Source: Syncephalis fuscata (lineage: Eukaryota; Zoopagomycota; Zoopagomycetes; Zoopagales; Piptocephalidaceae). Taken from it: a stretch of DNA of 64,000 nt. Positions 36,181-49,747 of the stretch are shown in pieces (within the stretch, counting starts at the first letter, position 1; the number at the start of each line of letters is the position of its first letter). A model generated the notes under the pieces. That model ran no database searches. It was not told where the DNA came from and was given only the letters and a program-made list of their open reading frames with translations. The DNA lies in the NCBI GenBank assembly GCA_025786725.1, contig JAHLTZ010000003.1, positions 372,001-436,000 on the forward strand, in the 5' to 3' direction. The translations under genes and the position numbers were made by a program.

Positions 36181-38280
36181 TTCAATAATGACAATTATCA
36201 ATCAAATAGTTAAATTAATAACAAAATGTGTATAATTATATCGTCTAAGCTATAGGCATAGATTGGTATGGATAGTAGCAAAGCTATTATTATCATATAG
36301 CCAAGTAATATTATGCTGAAATTAGAATAAATACGCTTTTTAATAAAACATGGCAATAAAGCATACAGTATTATAAAACAAAATAAATAGACAAAACGAA
36401 TACGTGAATAGTAATAACAAAACTATACTGTATGTAATTAGCCAATAGCAATGAACGAAATGGATCAAAATCTGCTAAAAGAATACAGCTAGCAATAAAC
36501 TTTTAGCTTTTATTAATATAATTTCTACAATTTACAATATTAATGATATAGATGGCCATATAGTATGTGTATACAAGACAGATATGTACAGTACAACAAT
36601 AATGATAAATAAATAGCTTAATAACCAATGACACTCAACAGCCGGTTTCATCTTCAATAAAGCGGATATTTTGTTTAAATGTGTGGCTATTACAGCTATT
36701 TAACTGAAAAAACACATTAAACAACCAATAGCGTGCTTAATATTGTGGAAAAATTTATCTTTATTTACTTAATAAAAATATCACAAGATTTAATATAAAT
36801 TAAGTGGTTTAAATGATTTGTCACAGCACCCTTTTAAGCTTTTTTGCCATGTTCCACAACTCTTTTAAATTAGAACATTGGAGCGACTACTGCAACATTT
36901 AAAAAGGAATGTTACGAGTAGATTGTTGTAGTTTATCAATGACAAATGTCATGTTGACGATTTTATTTTGCACATCTTCACTCTTGTTGATACACCAACT
37001 AATTAATTTAAGTTGATCAAAGCAATAACACTTTTATGTAATTCGGAATTATTTGATTGCTATATCTGATATTTAAAATACTCTAAATCAGTCTAATCTT
37101 ATTTGTTGGTTAGATTTAAATCTAAAATATTTATTAATTAAACAGTTTTTGTTTGCATTACACTTTATTTATTTTGATAGTTGCTTCATTAGTAGTTTGT
37201 ATTTATTCAATAAAAACGTTTATTTCAATATTAACTAAATTACATAAGCAGCTTTAAATTAAAATTTATTGCGTTTATTGTAATTGATTTTTTATCCAAG
37301 GTTTTGGCTTTGTAACACTTATTAGAGTTTAGAAATAGTGTAGATATATAATACTGCTACTCGAATAATCATAAATATGATTTTTATAATCCAGTTCATT
37401 TTAGCCTATTATCAGAATTTATACAATGCGACTTTTGTTATAAATATGCTAATGCGAGCTGTGGTTATAAGTTAAAGTCATTTGATACTAGTAATATTTT
37501 TGTATTAAATTGGTATTAAAACAACTAAGTTACTGCCATTTCTTTTTTTTAATCACTTGGTTAATGCTACGTCATTTTATTACGGATGTTCTAGCAATGC
37601 CACTCTTTTTTATCGGATTAAAAGTAGACCAATCTTTTTAATAAATAATAATAATACCTGTTGAGCCATTACAATTGTTATTATGTATCAAGTAATCAAA
37701 CATATACTTACCTTGCTACTTTAGCTTGTACGCCTTCTGGCTTTACATTTGAGTATGCAACAATATCATTTGTAATATATTTAATAACATATCTAATAGT
37801 ACCATTATCAAACTCATATGGACAAGCATTAGATGTTCAAAATTGCATTGGACAATTTTTACTAGGCCAGTTTTCTGCTTTCCGACAGTCAAAACAGATT
37901 AACATTTGTTGTTGGAATTGTTTTCATAAGAAGAAATAAAGTGCAGTTTTATTAAATCGCTTTTTAATATTTCAATCGTTAACAAGTTCAAACTTGTCAA
38001 CGGCAATCTTCAGTTCTTTGATACTGTCAAACATAGCTTCTTTAAGTATTTTGGTAGACATTTACATGTATTTTCTTAATAAAAGAGTTTGATGGCTTAA
38101 TAATTTTATTTATGCTTATTTAAAACCGTAATTTATTATGGTAAATATTTTTTAAAAACTCACCATTTCATTCTGACTTTCACTTTTTGAGTTTTCATAG
38201 CAAAATTCGTTTCAATTGAAGTTGTACTGCTATAAATAACATAATTATATTGTTTTTATTAAAACGCTGTTAATAAATCT
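36181..38280. other. Gene-poor AT-rich region; faint minus-strand coding relics 37660-38065
   Basis: Most of this stretch shows nothing. Between about 38065 and 37700 the minus strand holds three coding-like pieces: a start with S-T-K-I-L-K-E-A-M; a C-x2-C...W-P-S-K-N-C-P zinc-finger-like piece; and FDNGTIRYVIKYITND followed by a gtaagt donor. They are interrupted by stops. This could be a degraded gene or mobile element next to repeat copy 2; family unknown. Confidence 0.3.
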
Positions 38281-38939
38281 ATTTAAACAATAAATGTAAC
38301 ACACTATTTGATTTTATTAAAACATTTGAGGCTGCTTATTGTTGTTGTTGGTCATGTATAGAAAGATTAATCAAATGTTAATAAAAGCCATTGATTGCAA
38401 TTCCATATCGTTCCGTAGTTGTTGTTATTGTTGTTACTACGTACAGTATGGTTTTTTGCGTCCGAATGGTCTCTTTTATTTTCCAATCTTCTACTGTTGC
38501 ATTTTGGGCATATTTGCAATGTAAGATACTTGTCTATGGTGACAAAAAGGTAGAATGACTAGTATTTCTGATGTTCACCATTGTCTTGAGCATTCTTGAT
38601 ATCAACTTGGTAGGCGCAGTTTATTTGCCGACCATTGATGAAGTAAATGGTCTCCATCATATGCAATAATAATAGGCTAAGTGTCTTTATAAGGAAGATC
38701 CTGTGGTGATAGTTGTAACCAGAATATACGGCATGCCGTTGAGATTACTTGAACAGGTGTTAATGTAAAATAAGAGAAATAAAGACCAGGGATTGAATAA
38801 TACTATTTATTGATGTTCAAATACGCATGCTATTTATATTGATATATATGGCATTATTGTATAATATATTACTAAATAGAACAATAAGATAGCAATAGGA
38901 AAAGAAAGTGAAATGAGTAAATAAAAATGTGGGGTCAAA
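38281..38939. repeat. Dispersed ~655-bp repeat, copy 2
   Basis: Second copy of 29955-30612, same orientation. The two copies bracket the LINE relic and member C. The ends lack an obvious TG...CA pattern and the interior shows no LTR-element genes, so LTRs are unlikely. Confidence 0.85.
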
Positions 38940-39134
38940 GTATAGTAGTCCCAAACACTAATATATTAAGTAATTGTATTTATTAAATGATAGAAGTATT
39001 CAAATAAATGACCGTGTTATTAAAAAACGTATCATCATTAAACAACTTTGACATAACTCATGTGTATCCATTGTATTTAATCAACGATATAGGCTTATAG
39101 CTTTTGTGCTATGATCCATCTATTGGATTTAGAC

Positions 39135-40764
39135 TCAATTGCCAGTATATTGAGAGATAAACGCCTTTACTTCATTGGCCGATGGTACTGTAATGTTCTT
39201 ACCCGTAGCCGATTGAATAGCATCCTTGGCCTTAGATACAAGCTCATTGATCGAGACACCACCATTATAGCCTTGAATCATTTGCACTGCATCGGCGCCA
39301 ATACGTTTGACTAAATCAGATGTATCAGGAGAAGTCTTACAAACTGAACTACTTGGTCGCGAATCTCTTTCACAGCCGCCAATGGATCTTCACTGAATTT
39401 GACAGGAAAATTGATTTGCTTGCCATCCAAATAGCCAACAAACTCCTTAGTTGTCTTAATCAGCTCACTAAGAACATCTGGGCGATTGAAAAGAGCGGAT
39501 TTCGAAATATAACCAGGAATGCCATTTAGCACTTTGGTCAAGTTGACATTGCGTTGCCAGTAATATTGAGTATCCGAGTAGGAGATGTTATTCATCTTGC
39601 ACCACCATTCAGGTGTTGCCTTTGGAACACGAATACCAAGTATATTGGTACGGTCCGAACCATCTGGTGTCAAGTAAGCAAATGGATCTTTTTGCTCCTG
39701 TTGCTTTTTGCAGCCACACTGTGTGCTATTGCTTGATGCTGAAACAGTTGTCGTTGCTGTTTGGTTGGCAGCTGGAGCCGCAGCATTGTATTCACGACGA
39801 CGAAGAATCACCTCGACAGCACGTCGCAGCAAATTGCTGCCCATATCGCCAAGATCATCGTTACCCGATGCATCTGGTACTGGTGCATTTTTAACAGCTG
39901 CTGTCGCCTTATTCATATTGCTATAGGTGTAGCAGTATGGATCGGCCTTGGTATTGAATGTAGCACTAGCTTGGATGTTCCATGGAACAAGCATTTCGCT
40001 GGAAGCGGTTGGTCCATAGTCATTCTGATGGCCAAGAGCCTGCCATTCTGCCCAGTGTTTATCGACGAGCGAGTGATGCATCCAGAATACAAGATCGCTA
40101 GGCGATGACATGTGTGAAAATGATGCACCAATACCGTTGTGGACACGTGCATGTGCTGTGCCTTCATAGCCGCGTCGAAAAGTGTCATAATCCTTGGCTG
40201 ATGACTGCAGTTCAGCTACAAATTCTGAACCGTAAAATGCACCAAGCTGGTCAGTTCCTTTTCCATCAAATGCACGTGAGAAGCAACTGCCTTTTGTTGG
40301 GTAATATGGTCGATAATCCTTGAACTGACCATCAGTGACACATTGGCTACTGCCTTTACCATTAGTACCGAACCAGTCGGCACGGAAGATGGTGTTAACT
40401 TCGGGCGCTTGTGAATCGGCCGCCCAGTCCCAGTATGGTAAAGGAACGCTGGTACCACGTTTCTGAAATTCTGATTCAAACTGGCGAAATATTCACGATG
40501 CCATGGTAAAAAAGCAGGAACGCCGTGGGCTTGTGACGAATATGTAATGTGGATATTGATGAATTCGTCATATTTATTCGGCTGCGTCTCTGCCTGCATT
40601 TTTTTAATAGCATCAAAGAATGATTGGCGATCACTATCGGACAATTCACGAATTTCACGACGAACATTAATGGTTTTGCAATCGGCCTCTACATGCTGAA
40701 CACCGATGCTAGACGCTAAAATAATGGTGGCCGTTGCGGCCAACAAAGCAAATAGATTCTTCAT
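39135..40764 (-). CDS. Secreted tyrosinase 2, two one-base frame slips
   Basis: Type-3 copper oxidase like tyrosinases 1, 3 and 4. The start is at 40764 with a clear signal peptide; then C-K-T-I-N-V-R-R-E-I-R-E-L, the common N-terminal motif of the set. CuA: NIHITY, QAHGVPAFLPWHREYF. CuB: AHARVHNGIGASFSHMS and SDLVFWMHHSLVDKHWAEW. The C-terminal extension has WWCKMNNISYSD and GIPGYISKSALF. One base is missing in the A run at 40478-40480 (plus strand) before the conserved P-L-P-Y-W-D-W, and another near 39345, after which the frame runs to a TGA at 39135-39137. Intronless. As both slips are single missing bases in otherwise well-kept sequence, assembly error is as likely as decay. Confidence 0.9.
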
Positions 40765-43700
40765 GGTGATTTATGATAATAAAATATAATCTGAAATATA
40801 TTGGTTAGCCTGCTAATGCTTGATGCGTGGTATAAAAGCGATTAGAGGAACAAATGACGAATGGTATATAGAGATGCAACAAAGACTAATGATTGATACA
40901 TCAAAGCTGCCAGTGCTTCAGCTACTAATATTACTTTTATAGAATAGAAATATTGTAGTGGGAACTAGGCGTTGATCTCTGCAATAGATATCTAAAAGAC
41001 AGCGGTTGTGAAAGGAAGGTTGTCGTGTGAACTACCCAACACTAATACTAGCTAAATAAACGTGAAGCGAAACAAATGTGTCAAGATGTGGCGGTGGAAA
41101 CGATATACGTTTAGTATGTGGAAACGGCCCAGATAGATAAACAAGCAGAAGCTAGTATGTGACCGTGCCAAAAGGAAGTCGAAGAAGCGTAAAAAATAAT
41201 AATGAAAATTAGAAAGAGCTATTCTAGTCGTAGTAAAAAACAGGCGGCACTTCAAAATACAATCAAAAAAGGAGCACGCGGAGTACTAAAAACAAGTAGA
41301 GACTCGAGAATGTGCTCCTGAAACATGATTGGGGGCCCTTAATAGGCATGTTGCCAAATATGTCGTGCAGTCTATGCAACCACTACCAAGTATGATATTT
41401 TACGAGCCGCAAGAAGAGAACTTAGGCGAGACTACGATAGCTGTAGCAAGTACGACATGTGTGGCGTAGTACGTATGATTAGAAATACCCCTTCTACAAC
41501 GTAGTATACAAGAGCCAAGCACTACGTAATAATTACGCTCTTTTTTCACAAAAGTAACATAGGCTTGCAACTTGAACAGGTTACTGCCATGCAAGCAGAC
41601 GACAACTTTCAATGAGCTGTATTCAATTGTTTCTTCAAAAGTACAACATTGATGCTGGTGCAGCCATTGAGTAATTGCGCGATAAAATATCGTCTACAGC
41701 ACCCGTAGCCGTTGTTGATACATAGTCATAGATTGTTGTACAGCAAAAAAACGAAGCAATGCGCAAACAGGTGTCGTTTTAGTTTTGTAACCTACCGTAG
41801 AAGTATTAGAGAAGAGCTATGTAGGCGGACCTATAGAGAGTGAATGAGTGAAGAGATGGCGCGGGATTAACAATTCTTAGTAAATTATTTTAAAGGTATA
41901 CAATACGACTAGTATCAACTAGTAAAAATATCCAGCTGAAATCATACCACTGGGATAAATTACGCTTGTTTACGTGATGAGTGGTGATAGCAATAGAATC
42001 ACCCGTAAAGCAAGAAGGTAAGAGTGTGGAGGAGTTGGTAAAGGAACTATTGAAAGCAAAAGGTCGAAAAGAAGATAAATAGAAAAGTGGCGGGAATAAT
42101 ATCTGGTAGAGGGTAACAATGTTGTGCGCGTAGGCGTCTTTGTCTTTGTCTGTGTGTGTGTATATGGCAGAGGTCTGTGGCTCCGCCGTTCAGTAATCAT
42201 GATGCTTTTAAGGCAATGACAATGCAGGCCTTTTCAAGGCAACATAAACGCTAATTGTACCACACAATATCCAGTAATTGTATGAACGATGACCAACAAG
42301 GAAAGGCCCAAGGGTATAGATGGTAGTCTAGTATATTAACTATTTCTGGATACGTGTGGCATTGTTGATGGGACACATATGTAGTAATGGATAGAGGCAT
42401 ACAAAAAAAGACGGCATTACCAATAGAGGAAATCAGCGGAAAATTGTTTAGGCTGGCCGATAATACGAAAACAATTGATATTGCTAATAAAGATGTTTTC
42501 AAACTATTACTACTTTTCACCCACCTAATGATGTTAATGATAATAATAATTGAATGAAATAAATCAAAGTTTGTAGTTAGATTTGAGTAATAATAATAAT
42601 AATATAGCTGGATAGATGGATGAGCTGTTCAATGATGCTGAATAGGGTGGCTGTTTACCAATAGCTTTGTGAATAGGTGGAGTAGCTATTAGTATTAGAT
42701 AAAATAATAAAGTGGATGTATAGTTAGTTATGATACAAAAGCGATATTGTTTATCTCACTGGCGATACGTATTTGTCTCTACGTCGGGTAAATTGAATGT
42801 CGATCTCAAATCGATGTTTGTAAAGGGGCAACAAGTGTACACGAGTGACCGCGCGTGCATCTCGCTCGTGCCATCAGTACTACTACATTTGTTTGTCTGC
42901 AATGATCATCGCAAAAACTTGGCCTGATTGTTCAAATGAATCGGTGCAGTGCTAAAAATGGGCACGCATTTTGCTGGGGGTTTCCGGTTGTTCAATTTCA
43001 ATCGCAAACTATTACCAATAAAAACATTGTTTAAAAATAATTGACGGAGCGACATGTTTGCCGGGCTAAAGTCGGTAATAATGACGATGCGAGCTATTTG
43101 ATTACAATCATTAAATTAAAAATAGAACAATGGTTATTGATTAATTTAATTGAAACGTGTGAAAAGTTAATAGCCGTATTTGATATCGGCTTGTTAATTC
43201 ATGTCCGATCTATGCGACCCAGCATCGGAATATGAAACCACTGATACTATTACAAAGGTAATTAAAGCTATACAAAGAATAAAAACAAAAACAGTGCTAG
43301 TAATAATGGAAATAATAAAAGTAGTTTAAACATGTAGCAAAATATGCATCAAAACTTGTACGAATATAGCCTAGATAATGATAGACGGCATTGTCAGTAG
43401 ATGACCATTCAAGATGTGCTTGAATGGAAGCATTGATAGGTTGAATGAGAGTTGAATTCTTGGATCTACCATTAATCCCACTTTACTTATTCCTCGTCCA
43501 ATTATCAACTTATCAATGCCAATAATACTGATTGCTTACTGTAATTATGCCATAAAATGATGCTAGTCTTTTACTTTAGAATGCATATTAACTTTCTTCT
43601 TACCTGTTGATCTAGTCGGATGAGCTGTCTACGCCACCCATTAATTCGTCCATCTCCTTTGCACGTAAATTATACAACCCCTAATTCTCTGCTAAATATT

Positions 43701-45220
43701 GTTCCTTACGCATAATGACCGCCACTGTAGTTGCATCAGTATTATACATGTTAACATTTAGATAAAACAATGCTAGCCACGCTCTTGTGTATCGTTTATT
43801 CGTACTCGCCATGCCAAGTTGTGATGGCTCAAGCTACTAATAAACTGCTTTCTTTAACCACTGATTAGCACTATGGCGTATAGTACTTGTTCTATTAACC
43901 TATCTCCTTTTCCCCACAGCTAGGCGCACTTCTATGTTTCTATGTTTAGATCGCGTGTGCAACACGCAATAAATGATAGTCGCCACGCTACTCCTGGGGA
44001 GATGCGCGTAGCATCTGCATATCCATATGACGTTTCCCATAGTAGTTGCATTTTTAGAATTCATAAACAATAGCTAGCATATCTAGTCGCAAAATCAAAT
44101 TTGATTTAGCGCATGCATGAAATGAACTGCTCGTCGTCGTTTATTACAAAATAACGTAACGTAAATCGCCTCAAAAGCAAACCGCCAAGCATCTATACTC
44201 TACTATTCACACCATTTTTCCTATTCTCGGTATAATCGCACGGCGACATCGCACACTATCATATCTATTTATTTATACTTCAAACCATCTTGCGTCTTAG
44301 TGCATTTCGATTGAGAGATAAGCAAAGCACCGGCCTACTACCATACATTCCTTTGCTGTTTAGAAGCGCCAATAGGTACAATTCTTGGCATTTCTGCGGT
44401 CCACATAGATAGATTGGCTTGTTGTCTGTTCTTAATATAGCTGTTTTGCCAACAATCAGGTAAGCATAGCGGTTTTATTGAGCTCTATTGGGTTTAAATC
44501 TATTTTGATGGCACTATTGTTTTCTATATTCTAATAAATAATCAGCAATGTTTTGCCAATGAAGACAAGCAAATGGCAAGTGCATGGTCTACTCAATGGC
44601 GTGCCATGCAGCCTGGCAAGCCACCTGCACTTTGATGCATGGTAATGCACGAGTTTACTATTGACCTTACACTTTTCATTGTCATGTCTATACGTATGTC
44701 ACACTCTCATCCTATTTACTTGGCTATCATGCGTTCTTATGCACACTTCATACACACTCTCAGACACACCGCATGTGTTTCAGTCTGATGAAGAGTACGC
44801 CGGTCAATTACTTAGTAGTATAACCGTCTAAACTACCTATAGGCCGTGCTTTTGGTACCGGTTAGGTAGGACAAAACAAGTCATTGTATCACAGACATTT
44901 GCATGCTATCCTTGTTGCCGCATTGCGACAGTTATTGTCAGGGTAGTAGACGAAATATAAAAGCAATGCTGGTGGCTTGTCTACTCAAACGCAATACTCC
45001 TTGTCCGCCTACTTTATTTGTTCTTACCTTCGTTAAACCCTTACCGGGCACCCTTTGTGTAGTCTCATACGTCGCAGGCCGTCGTTTTAAATACTGTTTT
45101 TACCACTATTGTGCACTAACTTGCAATATTTCGTATATAATTGTATTAACACACAGTTTGTCCAATCCTACCATCATACCATTCATTAGGATTTGTTATT
45201 TTAAATTCAATTAATACAAA
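40765..45220. other. 4.4-kb gap between divergent tyrosinases 2 and 3
   Basis: The longest stretch here without a recognised gene. Short open frames (e.g. 42730-42927 plus, 44903-45214 plus) have no family features. It contains an inverted 8-bp pair AGGAGCAC/GTGCTCCT at 41270-41277 and 41310-41317. Probably the shared regulatory region of the two divergently transcribed tyrosinases; no RNA gene recognised. Confidence 0.5.
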
Positions 45221-46957
45221 ATGCGCTTTTTTATTAAACAAGTGGTGGTGCTTGGCGCCATTGCTAGCGCTGCTTTATTCGGACGCTCAGACGCCAAATG
45301 CCAGGAAATCCGTGTACGTCGAGAGATCCGTGATTTAAACGAAGATGAATTAAATATGTTTATTACGGCCTTAAGAAGCATTATGTTTAACGCAAGTCCA
45401 AGTACTTTCGATAGCTTTTCCCATCTACATTACATAAATAGTCCTAAGGCCCATAACACACCGGCTTTCTTGGCCTGGCATCGTAAATTCATACTGGATG
45501 TAGAGAACGAGATAAGAAAGAATCACACAGATTTCGTTTTGCCTTATTGGGACTGGACATCTGAAGCTCAAGCACCCGAGTTGTCACCCATTTTGTCAAA
45601 CAGCTATTTTGGCAGTAATGGATATGGTGACAACAAATGCATCCAAGATGGCCCATTTAAAGATTTTGTACCGCATTACACTCAATACTATAAAGGCTGC
45701 CTTGCTCGCGACTTTAACAACAATAACACTTATGTCGGCAACACAATTACACCATTCTACACCCAGGAACAAACAGTCAATTTACTGACTAAGCATGGTA
45801 ATTTTGATGATTTCTCATCCCGTTTGGAAGCCGTGCCACATGCTTATGTGCATAATGGCATTGGTGGCGGATTCTCTACAATGAACAGCCCAAATGATCC
45901 GCTATTTTACATGCACCATGGATTTTTAGACAAATTATGGGCCGATTGGCAAAACACGTATTCGAATGTTACGCATCCACTAGGCACGATTATTAAGCCG
46001 GACTATTTGCTTGAACCATGGAATGTAACTGCTGGATCAATGTTATATACCGTTGACGACTTGTGCTATCGTTATGCTAATCCTACGGCTGCATATGCCA
46101 ATAAAACTCAAGAGCAGCCACAGCAAATGAACAATAAGCTACGACGACGCATGCCAAGCTATTCGGCCGTTGCACAGCCTCGTTTCGGTGCCAATAATGA
46201 CGAAACACCGGTAGCACCTCGTCCTTCTACCTCTAATAATGAACAAGCCTATAAACCTCTAGCTATGGACCGTGAAGATTTGACCAAGCTACGTGCACCA
46301 TTGCCAATTTCTGAATCATGGTGCAAGATGAATCGGCTCAATATTACACGTGTGCGCGAGTATGAAAGCGAGGAACGTGAATTTATTCAGAAGCTAAACA
46401 AAATCCCCAACTACGTATCTCCATCAGCTTTATGGAATAAGGACGACTCGATGAAGAAGCTAGTAGCCACTGGCAAAGTCAAGCAATTTTCGGCTTACGT
46501 TGACGGTAAAAAGGTAGTGGTACCTGTAACAGCTGGCAGCAATCCCACCGATGCTGTGGCCCGCACTAGAAACACGCTACTTCAATCTGGTCTTCATATT
46601 CTTAGTCCTAATGAAATGGTCGCCAATCTTCAAATGATTATTGGTGATGGTGTCATTAAGAGTTTGGACAGTCTTTTGGGCAATACACCTATCCTGGGTG
46701 GTCTACTTAATGGCGGTCTACTTGGCGGCGGCAATAGCGACAACGCGTCAAACAAAGGTCTACTAGGCACCGGTCTACTTGGTGGTGGCAATGCAAATAA
46801 ATCACGTGGATCGACCAATGCTGACATTAATGTAGATGCCAGCGTTGAAGCCAATGCTAAAGCATCTACATCTTATGGCCGTGGACAGTCTACAGATAAC
46901 AACAAAGCCACCCATAGCTCATCGGGTCTCCTGGGCGGTCTTGTGAAGCTTCGTTGA
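45221..46957 (+). CDS. Secreted tyrosinase 3 (578 aa, intact)
   Basis: An uninterrupted 578-residue tyrosinase: signal peptide to about residue 25 (...R-S-D-A-K), then C-Q-E-I-R-V-R-R-E-I-R-D-L. CuA: SHLHYINSPKAHNTPAFLAW then HR; CuB: PHAYVHNGIGGGFSTMN and SPNDPLFYMHHGFLDKLWADW. It also has L-P-Y-W-D-W and, in the C-terminal extension, ESWCKMNRLNITRV and KIPNYVSPSALW. The tail (about residues 485-575) is Gly/Leu/Asn-rich with repeated L-L-G-G-G units, unlike the other three. The start ATG at 45221 follows an AT-rich leader. It is the reference for judging frame slips in tyrosinases 1 and 2. Substrate unknown; extracellular phenol oxidation is likely. Confidence 0.96.
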   Translation: MRFFIKQVVVLGAIASAALFGRSDAKCQEIRVRREIRDLNEDELNMFITALRSIMFNASPSTFDSFSHLHYINSPKAHNTPAFLAWHRKFILDVENEIRKNHTDFVLPYWDWTSEAQAPELSPILSNSYFGSNGYGDNKCIQDGPFKDFVPHYTQYYKGCLARDFNNNNTYVGNTITPFYTQEQTVNLLTKHGNFDDFSSRLEAVPHAYVHNGIGGGFSTMNSPNDPLFYMHHGFLDKLWADWQNTYSNVTHPLGTIIKPDYLLEPWNVTAGSMLYTVDDLCYRYANPTAAYANKTQEQPQQMNNKLRRRMPSYSAVAQPRFGANNDETPVAPRPSTSNNEQAYKPLAMDREDLTKLRAPLPISESWCKMNRLNITRVREYESEEREFIQKLNKIPNYVSPSALWNKDDSMKKLVATGKVKQFSAYVDGKKVVVPVTAGSNPTDAVARTRNTLLQSGLHILSPNEMVANLQMIIGDGVIKSLDSLLGNTPILGGLLNGGLLGGGNSDNASNKGLLGTGLLGGGNANKSRGSTNADINVDASVEANAKASTSYGRGQSTDNNKATHSSSGLLGGLVKLR

Positions 46958-47401
46958 GCAGCTTTACGAGTAATAAGCCTTTAAACATTATAATTCAAAA
47001 ACACTTTTATAACTCTACGATTATTTCATTTATTTCCTTTACTAAGCAACGTCCAACAAGATGTATTTGCTTTATTAATGGTGCAGCAAGATGTGCACAC
47101 TGGTTGATCACATCTTTTGTCAATAAATAACATTATACAATATAAATATTATGTCTTTTATGTTTTAGATAACACTTTGCAAATGGTGACATAAATAGCC
47201 CATTGTATTTATTCATTAATTAGATATGAGGCTAGCAATATAAATTATCGCCAATATTTAACTAAAGCAGCGTATTTTTATAAATAGTGGCAAACAAGAT
47301 TCAATTAAACATTAACTATGGCCATACAGTTACCTGTTTTATTTATTATTGCAATCAACAGCGTATTTACAAGTCTATAATATAACAGACTCGATAAAAC
47401 A
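46958..47401. other. Intergenic, tyrosinase 3 to EIPR1
   Basis: AT-rich 3' flank with AATAAA-like signals (near 47120) and the EIPR1 promoter. No gene seen. Confidence 0.5.
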
Positions 47402-49190
47402 ATGCCGCCACGCTCAAATTCCGGTGAACCAACACATGTTCATGGCTTGCGTCATCAGGTAAGCACGCAGTTGCGAGTGAATAAGCAATGCATACTCATC
47501 GATAGTTGACAATTCACAATCTATATTCCTTAACAATAACGACAACAACTAGGTGCGCTGCTTAACCGCCTTGTCAGCTTCGGAGGAGCAAGCACTATTT
47601 CTAACGGCTACCTGGAGTCCTCGTAGCGATAACCAAATTCACTTGGTTGAGGTAGACGAAGAACAAGCTAAGCCGCTACGTGCTCGCGTATTTCAACATG
47701 ACGCGGCCATTTGGCATATGGCAAGCCATCCAAAAAAGCTGGGACTTGTTGCTTGTTGCGAGGATCGTCCACTAAATGAAAAGCAGCGTCTAGTTAAATT
47801 GATAAAAATACCTGGACTAAATGCAGATAGTGCTGCATCTGTATCGTCGTCAACATCTGATATTAATAATTCACCATCTAGTACACTACCATCCCACCAT
47901 CAAGTCAAAATGCACGATCAACTGGGCGCGAGACGGTTAACGTTGTTGCTACACTAGAGAAAACTAACACTCAGACGGCAACAACAACAAATCTTACACA
48001 ATGGTAACATGAACTATTTACTAACATATACACCTATACCAATACTCATACTATTTAATGTTTAGGCTTACGTGGGAGCCACTACACGGTAACCAGCTAT
48101 GTACAGTTGATAGTGATGCGTTAAACCTATGGTCATGGAAAGAAGGCGATGGACTAGCAGTAGGTAGTATTAACTTATGTTAACTCTATTAATCACAGCT
48201 GCCATTAGTTACTCAACACGCTAAATACATCAAGTAATAATGAAAGCAATAATAAATCTGATATTTATCGACAGGCCGCATGGAGTCGACATCGTTCAAC
48301 GTTGGTAAGCGTTGATGGATCTACCATACGTGGATGGGATACACGACACAATAAGTAATATTGAATATTTATTATTATTACTATTATTATTATATTTTAA
48401 CGCATTTATTTATATTTAATGCACGTAGACAAGTCTACACTGTACCACTGGCCCATGACGGTAATATACGTGCAGTCGACTGCAATCCAAATGTCCCTCA
48501 TCGATTTGCCACAGGAGGCGATGATGGTGTGGCACGAATATGGGATGCACGAAAATTACAAAGTTCGTGGATGGAATTGGCGGGGCATACGCATTGGTGG
48601 GTATAATGTGCTATTAAAATGACGTAATAAGCTAACAACAGGGTAGGATATGGTCAATTGCCTATCATCCAATGCACGATCAATTGCTATTGACCGGCGG
48701 CAGCGATGCACATGTCAATCTCCAAAGCGCAGTAACCGTATCATCTGCAGCTTATGGTAGTGGTGATCCCGAAGAAAATACTTCAGATTGGAGTGCTGAA
48801 GGAGGAGAAGAAAATGGCCCAACTATAGCAAGTTCTACAGTCATATCTAGCTTTAATATGAATCAATTAGCTAGTCAATCGCCTAGCACGCTTCAACTAC
48901 CTTCGCCGTTGGGTAATGTGCCTTTAAGTAGACGGTCCTCTTCAAGGCAAGTAACACACACACACACAAATGTGTACTGCTGTTTAGTGCATGCTAGCAT
49001 CAACCATACTTACACTAACTATAGACGACCTACGAATGGCCTTATCAAGACATTCACCGACCACGACGATAGTGTCTATGGTGTGGCATGGAGTCAGGCT
49101 AATCCATGGCTAATTGCCTCTATATCATACTCGGGACGATTGGTCATGTCCTATGTTCCTAGTGAGGAAAAATACAAAATCTTATTGTAA
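47402..49190 (+). CDS. EIPR1/TSSC1-like WD40 protein
   Basis: WD-repeat partner of EARP/GARP tethering complexes in endosome-to-Golgi and recycling traffic (known from animals). It starts M-P-P-R-S-N at 47402. Recognised from RSDNQIHLVEVDEEQ, HDAAIWHMASHPKK, WEPLHGNQLCTVDSDALNLW, VPHRFATGGDDGVARIWDAR, HTHWWV and the C-terminus DHDDSVYGVAWSQANPWLIA followed by SYSGRLVMSYVP. Introns are short. Near 47928 the frame slips: one base seems missing in the GGCGCGAG context, since the next frame (V-N-V-V-A-T-L-E-K) runs correctly into the splice donor. As this is a conserved single-copy type of gene, an assembly deletion is the simplest reading. Confidence 0.88.
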
Positions 49191-49747
49191 TCTATAATAA
49201 TGACTACAGTATATATATGTTTATTCGTGGCGATAATATAATACATAATAAAATATACACATTGATAATATGGACAGCTGATTGCCCATTGTTTGCAAAT
49301 ATAGTACACTTTCCAAAAAAGTGCCAACCAAGTATTGTCTCAATTTAGTAATGGATTGGTTATTAGCATCCTTGTATCTATTCGTTGTGCAACTGTAATG
49401 GGACGAATTACAAACCACTGGGCACATGGTGCCCGAGTTGTAAACCAGATAGACACAAACAAACGGGTGCACAGATATAGCCGAAAACGGGTTCATTGAC
49501 TATTAAACAAGGCGGTAACATAGACTACAGCTACCTGATATGTAAGGTTTGCATGTCACATGGACTTGTATACAGTACTGGAGTAATATGCACTGGTGCT
49601 GACCATTAAAAATATACCTTTAATTTGACCATCAATAAACAATACTTAAACTGGGATTTAATTGACCTGTCTGCATAAACATAGTTTCCATCGTTTGTTG
49701 TTTAGTTCCACAGTATATAGATTACTATAGCATTTATTTGCTTTAAA
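49191..49747. other. Intergenic, EIPR1 to seven-TM gene
   Basis: No gene supported. A minus-strand open frame at 49221-49496 has no family features. Confidence 0.45.

Noticed and set aside
29955-38939. LTR pair of a retrotransposon
   Set aside because: No TG...CA ends or target-site duplication were noticed, and the 7.7-kb interior holds a peptide gene and a LINE fragment rather than gag/pol.
42730-45214. Short plus-strand open frames in the 4.4-kb gap
   Set aside because: No signal peptide plus domain, no splice context and no resemblance to known families.
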